Positions 25,266 through 36,562 are shown, numbered from the stretch's first letter. The stretch is 64,000 bases of DNA from an uncultured SAR86 cluster bacterium (GCA_902612915.1 CACMFH010000005.1:1-64000), one strand, 5' to 3'. The notes: generated from the sequence alone by a model not told the origin. Program-made: numbers and translations.

Positions 25266-26612
25266 ATGAAATTTGATCATAATAATATTTCTCCACTTGA
25301 TAATAGATACCTATCTAAAATTGAAGATATAAGAAGTATTTTTTCTGAATATAGTTTATTAAAGACAAGATTTCTCATTGAAATTAATTGGTTGTTATAT
25401 TTATGTCAAAAATATCCTAATTATTTTTCTAAATTATCAAATCAATCAAAAAATAAGATTATTAAATTTCGTGATTCTTTTGATGATAAAAGTGTTTTAG
25501 AAATAAAAAAAATTGAAAAAGTAACAAATCATGATGTTAAAGCAGTTGAGTACTATATTAAAAATTTCTTCAAAAAAGATAAAGTTTTAAATAAATATAT
25601 CCATTTAATTCATTTCGGTTTAACAAGTGAAGATATTAATTCTTTGTCATATGCAATTATGATTAACGATGGTTTAAAGGTTTATAAAAAAGATTTAAAA
25701 AATCTTAATACAAACTTAACAAAACTATCATCAAAATGGTCAAATATCCCGCTTCTCTCTCGAACTCATGGTCAAGCCGCCTCCCCTACAACAATAGGTA
25801 AAGAAATAAAAGTATTTCAAACGAGAATTAACAGAGAGATTAAAAAATTAAATTCAACGGTCCCACTAGCAAAATTTAGTGGAGCTGTAGGCAACTATCA
25901 TGCTTTTGATATTGCTGAGGATCGAATTAATTGGATTACATTTACAAATAAATTTATTAAAACATTCAATGTTGTTCAAAATCCTGTAACAACTCAGATA
26001 GAACCTCATGATTGGATTGCTGAATTATTACAAACAATGACGAGAACAAATAATATCTGCATTGATATGTCGCAGGATATGTGGATATATATTTCAAATG
26101 AAATTTTCAAACTTAAACTTAACAAGAATGAGGTAGGATCATCAACTATGCCTCATAAGCTAAATCCGATAGATTTTGAAAACGCAGAAGGTAATTTTGG
26201 AATATCTAATTCCTTAAATGATTATTTCATTAGTAAGCTTCCTAGGTCTAGACTTCAAAGAGATCTATCAGATAGTACTGTTTTAAGAAATATTGGTATG
26301 TCATTTGGATATACAAAAATTGGAATAACTTCTTTACAAAATGGATTGCAGAAAATTGCACCAAATAAAGAATTTATTTTTAATGAGCTTGATAATAATT
26401 GGGAAGTTTTAACTGAGGCTGTCCAAACAATAATGCGTTATGAAGGTATTGATGATGCATATGAGCAATTAAAAAATTTATCAAGAGGCAAAAAGCTAGA
26501 TAAAGGTTCATATAAAAACTTTGTAAATTCACTAGATATATCAAATAAAGCAAAAGAAAAACTTCTTTCTTTAACACCAGCTAAGTATATTGGACTAGCA
26601 AAAAAAGTGTAA
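25266..26612 (+). CDS. purB: Adenylosuccinate lyase
   Basis: This 448-residue member of the fumarase/aspartase superfamily works in purine synthesis, cleaving SAICAR and adenylosuccinate. It shows LSPLDNRY-like DNRYLSKI at the N-terminus, the catalytic His in THGQAASPTT, and the signature GSSTMPHKLNP. It matches the gammaproteobacterial long form. It follows mnmA on the same strand. Confidence 0.97.
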   Translation: MKFDHNNISPLDNRYLSKIEDIRSIFSEYSLLKTRFLIEINWLLYLCQKYPNYFSKLSNQSKNKIIKFRDSFDDKSVLEIKKIEKVTNHDVKAVEYYIKNFFKKDKVLNKYIHLIHFGLTSEDINSLSYAIMINDGLKVYKKDLKNLNTNLTKLSSKWSNIPLLSRTHGQAASPTTIGKEIKVFQTRINREIKKLNSTVPLAKFSGAVGNYHAFDIAEDRINWITFTNKFIKTFNVVQNPVTTQIEPHDWIAELLQTMTRTNNICIDMSQDMWIYISNEIFKLKLNKNEVGSSTMPHKLNPIDFENAEGNFGISNSLNDYFISKLPRSRLQRDLSDSTVLRNIGMSFGYTKIGITSLQNGLQKIAPNKEFIFNELDNNWEVLTEAVQTIMRYEGIDDAYEQLKNLSRGKKLDKGSYKNFVNSLDISNKAKEKLLSLTPAKYIGLAKKV

Positions 26613-26729
26613 ATTAGTAGTTATTTGTAGTAAAACTACTTAAATAATCCCTAAATAAAAGCATTTTCTAAATATATTGACACAATCTACATAATATTAT
26701 TTACTTCACTACAAAACAGGGGAAATTAA

Positions 26730-28310
26730 ATGTCAAAGTACAAAAATTCTTTAGAAGAAGCATCGTCTATATCTGATATCGATACATCTAATTGGGATGC
26801 AATAAATCCAAATTATGTTGCTCGAATGAGACTCCAAAACCAATTTAAAACTGGTATTGATATTGCTAAATATACTGCATCAATAATGCGTAAAGATATG
26901 GATGAATATGATAAGGACCCTGCTGCTTATACTCAATCACTTGGTTGTTGGCATGGTTTTATAGGACAACAAAAATTGATTTCTATAAAAAAACACTTTG
27001 GTACCAATAGTAAAAAATATTTATACCTATCTGGCTGGATGATTGCTGCACTTAGATCACAATTTGGACCATTGCCTGATCAATCAATGCATGAAAAAAC
27101 CTCAGTCGCAAGTCTTATAAATGAACTATATACATTTTTAAAACAGGCTGATGCAAGAGAATTAGGAGGTTTATTTAGAGAACTAGATAGTGCATCTGAT
27201 AAAGATAAGCCTGCTATTCAAGAAAAGATAGATAATTTTGAAACTCATATAGTCCCAATAATAGCCGATATTGATGCTGGTTTTGGAAATGAAGAAGCAA
27301 CATATTTAATGGCTAAGCAGATGATTGAAGCTGGCGCATGTGCGATTCAAATAGAAAACCAAGTATCTGATGAGAAACAATGTGGGCATCAAGATGGTAA
27401 GGTAACTGTCCCCCATGCAGATTTTTTAGCAAAAATAAATGCTGTTAGATATGCCTTCTTAGAACTAGGAGTTGATGATGGAATTATTGTTGCTAGAACA
27501 GACTCTTTAGGTGCTGGTTTAACAAAACAAATAGCAATTACAACTGAAGAAGGTGATTTAGGTGATCAATATAATTCATTCTTAGATGTCGAAGAAATAA
27601 ATGATAAAAATATGAACCATGGTGATTTAATGATTAGTCAAAATGGAAAAATTGTTCGTCCAAAAAGATTACCTTCAAATTTATATCAATTTAGAAAAGG
27701 AACTGGTGAAGCTAGATGTATTCTTGACTCTATTACAAGTCTACAAAATGGCGCTGATTTAATTTGGATTGAAACAGAAAAACCTCATATTGGTCAGATT
27801 GCTGCGATGATGAATGAAATTAAAAAAGTTATACCTAATGCTAAATTAGTATATAACAATAGCCCGTCCTTTAATTGGACATTAAATTTCAGACAACAGG
27901 TGTTTGATGCAATGAGTGAATCTGGTGATGATGTTTCACAGTATGATAGAGAAGATTTAATGAATGAGAAATATGATGAAACTGAGTTAGCAAAACTGGC
28001 TGATGATAAAATTAGAACCTTCCAAGCTGATGCTTCTAAAGAGGCTGGTATATTTCATCATTTAATAACATTGCCTACGTATCATACTGCTGCACTTTCT
28101 ACTGACAATTTAGCAAAAGAATATTTTGGATCTGAAGGAATGCTTGGGTATGTTGCGAATGTTCAAAGAAAAGAAATTCGTCAAGGTATTGCATGTGTAA
28201 AACATCAAAATATGTCTGGTTCTGATATGGGTGATGACCATAAAGAATACTTTGCTGGCGAAGCTGCTTTAAAAGCTGCTGGTAAAGATAATACTATGAA
28301 TCAATTTTAA
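26730..28310 (+). CDS. aceA: Isocitrate lyase (long, Pseudomonas-type)
   Basis: This 526-residue enzyme cleaves isocitrate to glyoxylate and succinate. The active-site loop reads KQCGH in SDEKQCGHQDGKVTVPH, and VARTDSLGAGL and WIETEKPH are present; the length and these segments match the roughly 530-residue class known in Pseudomonas. A strong ribosome-binding site (AGGGGA) precedes ATG. It allows growth on acetyl-CoA-yielding substrates such as the fatty acids and ring-fission products suggested by the rest of the window. Malate synthase is not in the window. Confidence 0.97.
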   Translation: MSKYKNSLEEASSISDIDTSNWDAINPNYVARMRLQNQFKTGIDIAKYTASIMRKDMDEYDKDPAAYTQSLGCWHGFIGQQKLISIKKHFGTNSKKYLYLSGWMIAALRSQFGPLPDQSMHEKTSVASLINELYTFLKQADARELGGLFRELDSASDKDKPAIQEKIDNFETHIVPIIADIDAGFGNEEATYLMAKQMIEAGACAIQIENQVSDEKQCGHQDGKVTVPHADFLAKINAVRYAFLELGVDDGIIVARTDSLGAGLTKQIAITTEEGDLGDQYNSFLDVEEINDKNMNHGDLMISQNGKIVRPKRLPSNLYQFRKGTGEARCILDSITSLQNGADLIWIETEKPHIGQIAAMMNEIKKVIPNAKLVYNNSPSFNWTLNFRQQVFDAMSESGDDVSQYDREDLMNEKYDETELAKLADDKIRTFQADASKEAGIFHHLITLPTYHTAALSTDNLAKEYFGSEGMLGYVANVQRKEIRQGIACVKHQNMSGSDMGDDHKEYFAGEAALKAAGKDNTMNQF

Positions 28311-29518
28311 CTAATTGCATCATATAGTGCTTTTGTAAGCATATTAGATGTCTTATAAAGACTAGAAGATTTTTGCTGTTTATTACATACAAAACTGTAT
28401 CCTAACTGATTTTTTTTATCTCCGAAGGCAACTGACCCCCCTATTCCAGCATGTCCAAAAGTACCTTCATAAAATATTGGAGCAAAATTTATATTGGACT
28501 TCTTGTTTCCATCCAACATAAAGCAATATCCAAATTTAAGTTTTACACCAAATAGAACAGAGTCAGGACCGCTTGAATATACTCTTGTTGCTTGATCTAA
28601 GATTTTATCATCCATAATTTTAATATTATCTCTATTACATCCTGTTGCAAGAATACCAAATAGTTTTGCAAGACCAGCTGCTGTTCCATGACCATTACCA
28701 GCTGGAAGTTCAGCCGACCTGAAGTCAATTGAATTTACATCATTCTCTTGAAAGGGTTCTGGCATAAATGCCTTTAAGAAATGTTTTGATTTAAGAGATT
28801 TTTTAAGATTAATCAATTCATCATTAAGAACAAAATTAGGTATAAATTTTATAAAATCAACGGGCGGTTTAATTGAGTCTAATCTATCAAATGATGTAAT
28901 TGATGCACATCTATTAATTTGATCTTCATTTAAACCAATATGAAAATCAATATCTAAAGGTTTAGCTATTTCTTCTTTAAAGTATCTTCCAATAGTTCTA
29001 CCCTCAACTCTCTTGAATAATTCGCCTACTAACCATGCAAATGTAACTGCGTGGTATCCTTGAGATGATCCCGGAGTTACAAATGGTTTTTGCTTTTCTA
29101 AAGCTTTTACATAAACATCCCAATCATTCCAGCTAGCTTGTGGAATATCATTTTCAAATCCAAACATACCTGCTCTATGGGTAAGAAAATCAATAACTTT
29201 TGTATTTTCTTTACCATTACAAGCATATTCAGGCCAATAATGACCAACATTTTTGTTCACATCTAATAAACCGGCATCAATTAGTCTTGTAATACAAATT
29301 CCTGAAATAGCTTTCGTTACTGAAAATACATTAACAATAGTATTTTCATTCCATTTTGAATTTTTATTTTCATCTTTGTAGCCGCCATAAAGATTAACAA
29401 CCTCTTTGCCTTTCCATTCAACAGCAACGGAAGCACCTAATTCAAAATCAGAATTTAGTTGTTGTTCTAAGATTTTTTTAAGTTCAGAGAATTTTTCGTC
29501 ACAATGACCATTTATCAT
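28307..29518 (-). CDS. Serine hydrolase of the beta-lactamase/esterase (class C-like) family
   Basis: This 403-residue protein has the class C beta-lactamase or EstB-type motifs S-x-x-K in VFSVTKAIS (Ser about residue 68), a Tyr motif in YHAVTFAWL, and HAGIGGS near the C-terminus in the place of the KTG triad. It has no evident signal peptide, so it is more likely a cytoplasmic esterase or peptidase than a beta-lactamase. The 3' end overlaps the aceA stop by four bases. The substrate is unknown. Confidence 0.85.
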   Translation of the reverse strand: MINGHCDEKFSELKKILEQQLNSDFELGASVAVEWKGKEVVNLYGGYKDENKNSKWNENTIVNVFSVTKAISGICITRLIDAGLLDVNKNVGHYWPEYACNGKENTKVIDFLTHRAGMFGFENDIPQASWNDWDVYVKALEKQKPFVTPGSSQGYHAVTFAWLVGELFKRVEGRTIGRYFKEEIAKPLDIDFHIGLNEDQINRCASITSFDRLDSIKPPVDFIKFIPNFVLNDELINLKKSLKSKHFLKAFMPEPFQENDVNSIDFRSAELPAGNGHGTAAGLAKLFGILATGCNRDNIKIMDDKILDQATRVYSSGPDSVLFGVKLKFGYCFMLDGNKKSNINFAPIFYEGTFGHAGIGGSVAFGDKKNQLGYSFVCNKQQKSSSLYKTSNMLTKALYDAIS

Positions 29519-29530
29519 ATATATTAGGAT

Positions 29531-29707
29531 CTAATCTCTACAATTTTCTGGATCTGATCTTCCACATATTTCGCAAGTGGAACCATCCTTAAGATTAGCC
29601 ATTCCTCCACACGAACCTTTAATTGGTTGATTTTTAAAAATAAGCCCAACAGCTAAGCCTGTAAATGCAAAAGCTATTATTAAAAATGACAGTATTAACT
29701 CATTCAT
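29531..29707 (-). CDS. nqrM: Na+-NQR maturation protein NqrM
   Basis: This is a 58-residue protein with one N-terminal transmembrane helix (LILSFLIIAFAFTGLAVGL) and four cysteines in the NqrM pattern: GSCGGMANL, CEICG and ENCRD. NqrM delivers or assembles the iron centre of Na+-NQR in the membrane. Its ATG overlaps the stop of the upstream apbE gene in a 4-base ATGA. It is the last gene of the nqr operon, as in Vibrio and Pseudomonas. Confidence 0.95.
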   Translation of the reverse strand: MNELILSFLIIAFAFTGLAVGLIFKNQPIKGSCGGMANLKDGSTCEICGRSDPENCRD

Positions 29708-30696
29708 ATAAACAAATCATACCATTTATCTGAAAAAACAATATCTACAACATCATTATCATTTCTATAAATGATCATGGTAGCGATTTCATTTTTATTA
29801 GCTATTTCGATTGCTTTGATCATTCCCATTGCATTAAAAGCGGTTGCATAAGCATCTGAATATGTTGCAGAGTATTCATTTATTACAGTTACCGACAAAA
29901 TATCATTATCAATAGATGAAAGAGTAAGTGGATTGATGGTGTGAGTAATTTTATTTCCATCTTTGTCTAATTTAAAATTTCTATATTCTCCTGAAGTTGC
30001 AATAGCAAGAAAATCATTATTTTCATTATTTATAGTTGTGGTTGAACTATCTATATTTGATAAAGGATTTTGTATACCAACATTCCATGGCCTACCATTT
30101 TTACTTCCACTTATTATTATTTCCCCTCCTATATCAATAAGATGACTATTAAGGCTGGATGACGATAGATATTCATGTATCTTTTGTACCGCATATCCTT
30201 TAGCAATCGATGACAAGTCAAACCAATTCTCAGAGTATCTAATTAGTGATCTATTTGTTTCATCTAATTCATATGTAGACAATTTTTTTTGGAGTGGATT
30301 TTTTCCAAAATCAGGTGCAAATCCTAAGCTACTAGAAATTTTGCCCAACATTATGTTGTAATATCCTTCCGAAATAGCTTCTACACTTTTAGCAATTTTT
30401 AAAATATCAAATAATTCATCTGAAACAAATTGAAATTCTTTGAAGTTCATATTTATTTTTGAAATTTCAGATTCTGATTTGTAGTTTGAAGCTACATAAT
30501 CTATATCATTGATAATATTTTTAATAGCTTCTTTATGATTATCTGCAATATATTGTGGAGATGTAACAGACCAAGTAGTTCCATATGCGTTTCCTGATAT
30601 TACATATAAAGAATTAGCATTATGATTATAAGCGATAACTAATAGAACAATTCCAGCAAAAAGAGCTATTACTTTAGAAAAAAAATATCTAGACAC
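29704..30696 (-). CDS. apbE: FAD:protein FMN transferase ApbE
   Basis: This 330-residue protein has an N-terminal membrane or signal segment and the ApbE features GTTWSV, FDLSSIAKGYAVQKIHEYL, DIGGEIIISG, THTINPLT and SDAYATAFNAMG. It attaches FMN through a phosphodiester bond to the threonine of S-G-A-T motifs in NqrB and NqrC, both encoded upstream in the same operon. It lies between nqrF and nqrM. Confidence 0.96.
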   Translation of the reverse strand: MSRYFFSKVIALFAGIVLLVIAYNHNANSLYVISGNAYGTTWSVTSPQYIADNHKEAIKNIINDIDYVASNYKSESEISKINMNFKEFQFVSDELFDILKIAKSVEAISEGYYNIMLGKISSSLGFAPDFGKNPLQKKLSTYELDETNRSLIRYSENWFDLSSIAKGYAVQKIHEYLSSSSLNSHLIDIGGEIIISGSKNGRPWNVGIQNPLSNIDSSTTTINNENNDFLAIATSGEYRNFKLDKDGNKITHTINPLTLSSIDNDILSVTVINEYSATYSDAYATAFNAMGMIKAIEIANKNEIATMIIYRNDNDVVDIVFSDKWYDLFI

Positions 30697-30710
30697 TTTA
30701 TTAAGATTTA

Positions 30711-31937
30711 TTAACCACCAAAGTCGTCTAAAGCAATGTTTTCTGGTTCAACACCTAAATTAATTAACATATCAATTACTGCTTTATTCATCATTGGCGG
30801 ACCACACATATAATATTCACAATCCTCAGGCGCATCATGAGTTTTAAGATAATTTTCATACAAAACATTATGTATGAAGCCTGTTTCACCGTCCCAGTCA
30901 TCCTCAGGTAATGGGTCAGATAATGCAACATGCCATTCAAAGTTATCATATTTCTTAGCTAATTCATCAAATTCATTCACATAAAACATTTCTTTAAGAC
31001 TTCTAGCTCCATACCAAAAGGTTATTTTCCTATTAGTGTTTATTCTAAGTAATTGGTCAAATATATGAGATCTCATTGGTGCCATACCCGCGCCACCGCC
31101 TACAAAAACCATTTCTGCATCTGTTTCTTTAGCAAAAAACTCTCCAAATGGTCCAAACACTTTAACTTTATCACCTGGCTTAAGACCAAAAGTCCAAGAC
31201 GACATTAATCCTGGTGGAACGTCTTGTCCTGGAGGTGGTGATGCAATTCTTATATTAAATTTAATAATACCCTTTTCTTCAGGATAATTAGCCATAGAGT
31301 ATGCTCTAATAACTGGTTCGTTAGTAGTTGATTTATTATCCCAAATTTTAAATCTATCCCAATCTTCATGATATTCTTTTTCAATATCAAAATCTTTATA
31401 ATCAAGATCATAAGCAGGAGCTTCAAGTTGTACATAACCACCAGCTCTAAAATCTACATTTTCACCTTCTGGTAATTTAAGAATCAGCTCTTTAATAAAT
31501 GTCGCAACATTTTCATTAGATATAACTTCGCATTCCCATTCTTTAACACCAAAAACATCCTCAGGAACTGCAATTTTTAAATCATTCTTTACTGGTACCT
31601 GGCATGACAATCTCCAACCATCTTTTTGTTGTGTTGAATTAAAATGTGACTCTTCTGCAGCTAGTATAGAACCTCCACCTTCGAATACCTGACATTTACA
31701 TTGACTACAGGTCCCACCGCCACCACAAGCAGAAGCAAGAAATATATTATTGTCAGCTAATGTTTGCAATAGCTTGGCTCCAGCTGGTACAACTATTGGA
31801 TTGGAAGCATCACCATTAATTTCAATAGAAACATTCCCTGTTGATACAAGCTTTGATCTTGCAAATATTATTACAAGAACAAGTAGAAGAATAATTCCAC
31901 TAAAAGCGGTAACACCTAAAATTAAATCTATACTCAT
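30711..31937 (-). CDS. nqrF: Na+-translocating NADH:quinone reductase subunit F
   Basis: This 407-residue subunit has an N-terminal transmembrane helix, a plant-type [2Fe-2S] domain (cysteines in [14 protein letters not shown] and LSCQ), an FAD domain (RAYSMANYP) and an NADH domain ([21 protein letters not shown]). It takes electrons from NADH. I choose the ATG at 31937 (MSIDLILG), which gives the standard length and follows the nqrE stop closely; an upstream ATG at 31973 lies inside nqrE. Confidence 0.98.
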   Translation of the reverse strand: MSIDLILGVTAFSGIILLLVLVIIFARSKLVSTGNVSIEINGDASNPIVVPAGAKLLQTLADNNIFLASACGGGGTCSQCKCQVFEGGGSILAAEESHFNSTQQKDGWRLSCQVPVKNDLKIAVPEDVFGVKEWECEVISNENVATFIKELILKLPEGENVDFRAGGYVQLEAPAYDLDYKDFDIEKEYHEDWDRFKIWDNKSTTNEPVIRAYSMANYPEEKGIIKFNIRIASPPPGQDVPPGLMSSWTFGLKPGDKVKVFGPFGEFFAKETDAEMVFVGGGAGMAPMRSHIFDQLLRINTNRKITFWYGARSLKEMFYVNEFDELAKKYDNFEWHVALSDPLPEDDWDGETGFIHNVLYENYLKTHDAPEDCEYYMCGPPMMNKAVIDMLINLGVEPENIALDDFGG

Positions 31938-31938
31938 A

Positions 31939-32550
31939 TTAAAGTGAAATACCTCCAAATGACATAAAACCAAAACTCATTAGTCCTACAATAATAAATG
32001 TTGTGCCAAGACCTTTTAATCCATCTGGTATATCAGAATATTTAAGTTTCTCTCGAATACCAGCTAAAACGACAATTGCCAAAGCCCATCCAAAACCTGC
32101 CCCAAATCCATAAACAATACTTTCTACAAACATTAAATCTTTTTCGACCATAAATAAAGAAGCACCTAAAATTGCACAATTAACTGTAATTAGTGGTAAA
32201 AATTGGCCAAGAGCGTTGTATAAAGCAGGTACATATTTATCTAAGAACATTTCTAATATTTGAACACTTGCTGCAATGACACCTATGTAACTAATCAATT
32301 CAACAAATTCTAGATTTGTGCCTTCAATACCAATCCAAGTTAATGCGTCTTCTCTTAATATATAGTTATAAATTAAGTTATTTAAAGGCACCGTGATCAA
32401 ACAAACAACAATTACAGCAATTCCTAGTCCAAAAGCAGCATCAATTTTTTTAGATATAGCTATAAACGTGCACATACCAAGAAAAAGAGACAATGCAATA
32501 TTTTCAATAAATACTGTTGTTATAAAAATATTTAAATAATGTTCAAACAT
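31939..32550 (-). CDS. nqrE: Na+-NQR subunit E
   Basis: This 203-residue polytopic subunit has six predicted helices and the conserved cysteine-containing [12 protein letters not shown] and [11 protein letters not shown] segments that hold the membrane iron centre together with NqrD. It overlaps nqrD by eight bases. Confidence 0.98.
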   Translation of the reverse strand: MFEHYLNIFITTVFIENIALSLFLGMCTFIAISKKIDAAFGLGIAVIVVCLITVPLNNLIYNYILREDALTWIGIEGTNLEFVELISYIGVIAASVQILEMFLDKYVPALYNALGQFLPLITVNCAILGASLFMVEKDLMFVESIVYGFGAGFGWALAIVVLAGIREKLKYSDIPDGLKGLGTTFIIVGLMSFGFMSFGGISL

Positions 32551-33229
32551 TTATTTCTCTTTTTGATAAATCAGGACTGGTTGAGTGTTTGGAGACAAAG
32601 AAATCATCCTCTTCAATCTGATCAGATTTTAATGATCTTATTAACCAAATAAATAAACCGATAATAATAAATGAGCTTGGAGGTAAGAGTAATAAATTAT
32701 TACCCATATACCAGCCACCATTAGATATGAGTGGAAGAATTTCATACCCAAACAAAGTCCCCGCACCAAATAGCTCTCTTATTGTTGCAACTGCAATCAA
32801 AATTAGACTATATCCAAGACCATTTCCAAGACCATCTAAAAAACTTAATAATGGTTTTTCTTTCATTGCAAAAGCTTCAGCACGACCCATTACAATGCAA
32901 TTCGTTATTATTAATCCAACAAAAACAGACAGCTTTTTGCTGGTTTCATAATCGTAGGCTTTTAATAATTCATCCACAACAATTACAAGTGATGCAATTA
33001 TTGTCATTTGAACAATAATTCTAATACTCGAAGTAATATAGTTCCTGATTAATGATATAAATAGGTTTGAAAAGGAAATTACACTTATTACAGCTACACA
33101 CATTACCATTGTAACTGATAGATTATTCGTAACTGCTAATGCAGAACAAATACCCAAAATTTGCAGTGTAATAGGATTCTCATCTATAAGAGGCTTAACA
33201 ATTACATCTTGATACTTTTTAAGATTCAT
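32543..33229 (-). CDS. nqrD: Na+-NQR subunit D
   Basis: This 228-residue polytopic subunit is homologous to NqrE in inverted topology, with [12 protein letters not shown] and [15 protein letters not shown] carrying the iron-binding cysteines. It overlaps nqrC by 11 bases and nqrE by eight. The C-terminal tail after the last helix is hydrophilic and somewhat extended. Confidence 0.98.
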   Translation of the reverse strand: MNLKKYQDVIVKPLIDENPITLQILGICSALAVTNNLSVTMVMCVAVISVISFSNLFISLIRNYITSSIRIIVQMTIIASLVIVVDELLKAYDYETSKKLSVFVGLIITNCIVMGRAEAFAMKEKPLLSFLDGLGNGLGYSLILIAVATIRELFGAGTLFGYEILPLISNGGWYMGNNLLLLPPSSFIIIGLFIWLIRSLKSDQIEEDDFFVSKHSTSPDLSKREINV

Positions 33230-33992
33230 AGTCTAGTTCTCTTAATAATGACGAATATCCTGACTCACCAAACCAATAAGCTACCATGTTTGTAACTCCC
33301 CTGCTTGTGATAGTGGCACCAGATAAACCATCTATTTTATAAGATGATTCATAATCACCTGCTTCGACCTTTCCTTTAATTACTGCTAAATTAACTTTAT
33401 TGTCTTTATATATTTTTTTTCCTTTCCATTGAGCTTTCCATTTTGGATTATCAACTTCTGCACCTAAACCTGGTGTTTCTTTATGATCATAAAATTCAAT
33501 TCCAGAAACAGTATTAAAATCATCTTCAATTGAAATATAGCCATATAGAGTTCCCCAGAGTCCGTATCCTCTTATAGGAAGCACTAATTTATCAATAGTG
33601 CCCATTTCATCTCTCAATATATAAATTTTTCCAACATTTTCTCTATTTTTTATAATTGCAATATCCTCTGAAGTTGGAACTTTAGAGGATAAATTAGGGT
33701 CTTTTGTAACAACGATTTGATCATAGTCATCTATACTAAAATTATTGTATTCATCCATCATTAATCCAGTATTAAAGTCAATAAACTTAGACTCCAATTC
33801 AGAAAATTGTTCAGCAATAGAAATGTTTGGATCATAAATATCTGCAACTTGAAGTATTTTTATTCTTTTATCATTGAGTTTATTCTCTTTTTGAAGATCT
33901 CTAAGACTAACTGCTGATGCAGAAACAACCAATGAGCAAATTAAACAAACTGCAAATGCAACTCCAATTGTTTTAACTATTGATTCATTCAT
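33219..33992 (-). CDS. nqrC: Na+-NQR subunit C
   Basis: This subunit of about 257 residues has one N-terminal helix and a periplasmic FMN domain; the FMN-bearing threonine is in [11 protein letters not shown] near the C-terminus, target of ApbE. I choose the ATG at 33992 ([10 protein letters not shown]), which overlaps the nqrB stop by eight bases; the longer frame to 34043 would add an unlikely leader. Confidence 0.96.
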   Translation of the reverse strand: MNESIVKTIGVAFAVCLICSLVVSASAVSLRDLQKENKLNDKRIKILQVADIYDPNISIAEQFSELESKFIDFNTGLMMDEYNNFSIDDYDQIVVTKDPNLSSKVPTSEDIAIIKNRENVGKIYILRDEMGTIDKLVLPIRGYGLWGTLYGYISIEDDFNTVSGIEFYDHKETPGLGAEVDNPKWKAQWKGKKIYKDNKVNLAVIKGKVEAGDYESSYKIDGLSGATITSRGVTNMVAYWFGESGYSSLLRELDYES

Positions 33993-35214
33993 TATATAAA
34001 GCCTTTCTTCTTTTAATATTAGACATAACAACCATATGGTCAATAACAGGTGCTAATAAATTTGCAAATAAAATTGCTAACATCATACCTTCAGGGAAAG
34101 CTGGATTAATAACACGAATTAAAATCACTGTAACTCCAATTACAATTCCATATATCCATCTTCCAGTATTAGTTCCTGAACCTGAAACTGGCTCTGTTGC
34201 CATAAACACCAAACCAAAAGCAAAACTTCCAATAACAGCATGCCAATACCAAGGAATAGCAAACATTGGGTTTGAATCAGATCCAACTATATTTAATAAA
34301 GATGACATTAATATCATTCCAACAAAAGTTCCTAAAACAATTCTATATGAAGCAACTTTGGTAATTAATAGAACTGCTAACCCAATTAATATAGCAATAA
34401 TTGAAGTTTCACCAACTGAACCAGGAATGTTGCCTAGAAAAGCGTCCATCCATGTATAGGAGTTAGTTATTCCTGCCATGCCACTTTCAGCAGCTACACC
34501 TAGGGCTGTAGCTCCACTATAACCTTCAGGAATTATGTTGTAGTCGGAAATCCCTGCAACCCATACTTTATCTCCAGAGATCTGAGCAGGATAAGCAAAG
34601 TATAAAAAAGCTCGGCCAGTAAGTGCAGGATTTAAGAAATTTTTGCCAGTTCCACCAAATATTTCTTTTCCTATAACAAGACCAAATGAAATACCCATTG
34701 CAGCCTGCCAAAGAGGAATATCAGGCGGACAACTGAGAGCAAAAAGAACTGTAGAGACAAAAGCTCCTTCATTTATTTCATGTTTTCTAACAATTGCGAA
34801 TAAAGCCTCCCAAGCAATCCCAACTGTAAAAACAACAAAGTATATTGGTAGAAAATAACATGCACCAAACCAAAGCTTACTTAGAAAACTACTTGAATCA
34901 TATCCAACTATACTCACAAAATAATGATGCCAATCTCCAGTATTTTGTTGATTGATTGATTCTAAATATTCAAGAGAGTTCGCTCCAAGATTATACATAC
35001 CGAAAAACATAGCTGGAAATGTTGCTAACCAAACAGTAACCATTACTTTTTGAATATCAACGGCATCTCTTACATGTATTGGATTTTTTGTTTTTTTACC
35101 ATAAGAAAAAAATAAATTTTCAATAGCATCGAATAACGGGAACCACTTAACGTGTTTACCATCACTTACAAAATTTGGTTTTATATTATCAAGATAATTT
35201 CTTAAAATTTTCAT
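33985..35214 (-). CDS. nqrB: Na+-NQR subunit B
   Basis: This 409-residue membrane subunit has about ten helices and the covalent FMN site in GYSGATALG. It forms the Na+ channel core of the complex, with quinone binding nearby. A 4-base ATGA overlap joins it to nqrA. Confidence 0.98.
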   Translation of the reverse strand: MKILRNYLDNIKPNFVSDGKHVKWFPLFDAIENLFFSYGKKTKNPIHVRDAVDIQKVMVTVWLATFPAMFFGMYNLGANSLEYLESINQQNTGDWHHYFVSIVGYDSSSFLSKLWFGACYFLPIYFVVFTVGIAWEALFAIVRKHEINEGAFVSTVLFALSCPPDIPLWQAAMGISFGLVIGKEIFGGTGKNFLNPALTGRAFLYFAYPAQISGDKVWVAGISDYNIIPEGYSGATALGVAAESGMAGITNSYTWMDAFLGNIPGSVGETSIIAILIGLAVLLITKVASYRIVLGTFVGMILMSSLLNIVGSDSNPMFAIPWYWHAVIGSFAFGLVFMATEPVSGSGTNTGRWIYGIVIGVTVILIRVINPAFPEGMMLAILFANLLAPVIDHMVVMSNIKRRKALYNE

Positions 35215-36527
35215 GATTCTAAATAAAGTTTGTTGAGGTTATCCATTAATATCGATGAATAATCGTATTTACTAGGGCATACATATGAACATAATGCCAA
35301 ATCTTCTGGCACTAGCTCTAACATACCTAAATCTATAGCCATATCTATATCTGCCACGACTAGTGCTTTCAAAAGTTGTGTTACTAAAATATCCATTGGA
35401 ATTACTTCTTCATATGATGAAATTGGAACTATGGCTCTATTACCGCCACCAATTGAAGTATTGAAAGTAAATTTTTCAGGTTTTATAAATGAGGATAAGA
35501 AAACATTTAATTTTGAATGTAAAGATGAACCTGGCATAAGCCAATTCATAAAAATATTATTAACTTCATCTGCAATAACAGATATTTGAGAGTCGTAATA
35601 TCCAAGATAGTTCATGACTCCTTCAGATTGATGACCATGAAGAACAGAACCAGATATGATTCTTGAATTCGGTTCAATTTTACCTGCAGTTATTTCGTCA
35701 ATATTTCCTCCGATTCTTACTTTAATTAAAGATGGCTCATAAACTGAAGGACCAGCTAAAGAAATATATTTTGAAGTTCTAATTTTATTATTTTGCTTTA
35801 GGTATCCAATTGAAATAATGTCTTGATAATTAATTGTCCAAACTTTTCTATTTAAATTTACTGGATAAATTTTAGAAATATGAGTACTTGATAGACCTGA
35901 CGGATGTGGGCCTTTGAATTGATAGTAATTTATCTTTTCAATAGATGTATCAAAATTGTCATTTTGATAACAGAGATTAATATTACAACTAAAGAAATTT
36001 GTTAAAACATTCAGTCCTTCATCGAACTCGGTTTTGTTAAGCAATATTATTTCATACGGATCTATAGAAAGAGGATTTGAATCACAACAGTTAATAAAAA
36101 CAGCATCAGGAATTTCATTTATACCAGGTGTTCTATTGAATGGCCTAGTTCTAAAAGCATTCCATAGACCAGAATCAATTAGACAATCTTTAATTTGATC
36201 AACCGAGTCATCCATATCAAAATTAACAAATTCTTCAGTATCTTTTATATCTATTTCGATTGATAAAAATCTTCTTTTATCTCCTCTATTTATATCTTTA
36301 ACAATGCCACCAGCTGGAGAAGTAAAATAAACTCCAATATTTTTTTTATCTTCAAAAATTTTTTGACCAGCTTTAACAGTTTCTCCTTCTTTAACAAGCA
36401 TAGTTGGTTTCATGCCAATAAAATCATTAGACAATAAAGCTACAGACGAAACTTTGGGTTCGTCAGAGATTGTATTTATAGGCGAGCCTGATATTGGTAA
36501 ATCAAGACCTTTTGAAATTTTTATCAC
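35211..36527 (-). CDS. nqrA: Na+-NQR subunit A
   Basis: This 438-residue cytoplasmic subunit, resembling RnfC or complex I NuoF without cofactors, has KISKGLDLPI, PTMLVKEGETVKAGQ, FTSPAGG, and FKGPHPSGLSSTHI. The start is GTG at 36527. It is the first gene of nqrABCDEF-apbE-nqrM. The spacer to the upstream GAPDH gene contains a terminator, so the operon has its own promoter, which I could not place firmly. Confidence 0.97.
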   Translation of the reverse strand: MIKISKGLDLPISGSPINTISDEPKVSSVALLSNDFIGMKPTMLVKEGETVKAGQKIFEDKKNIGVYFTSPAGGIVKDINRGDKRRFLSIEIDIKDTEEFVNFDMDDSVDQIKDCLIDSGLWNAFRTRPFNRTPGINEIPDAVFINCCDSNPLSIDPYEIILLNKTEFDEGLNVLTNFFSCNINLCYQNDNFDTSIEKINYYQFKGPHPSGLSSTHISKIYPVNLNRKVWTINYQDIISIGYLKQNNKIRTSKYISLAGPSVYEPSLIKVRIGGNIDEITAGKIEPNSRIISGSVLHGHQSEGVMNYLGYYDSQISVIADEVNNIFMNWLMPGSSLHSKLNVFLSSFIKPEKFTFNTSIGGGNRAIVPISSYEEVIPMDILVTQLLKALVVADIDMAIDLGMLELVPEDLALCSYVCPSKYDYSSILMDNLNKLYLES

Positions 36528-36562
36528 TTTTTGTGTGCCTTTATAAAGTTACGTTTGAAACA

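Noticed and set aside
26616-26640. AGTAG/CTACT inverted repeat after purB as a terminator
   Set aside because: Loop of 15 bases, weak stem and no T run following.
26677-26703. TTGACA upstream of aceA as a promoter
   Set aside because: The -35 is perfect but I could not find a convincing -10 at 16-18 bases in this uniformly AT-rich stretch.
28307-29518. Serine hydrolase as a beta-lactamase resistance gene
   Set aside because: No signal peptide and an atypical third motif; a cytoplasmic esterase-type role is more likely.
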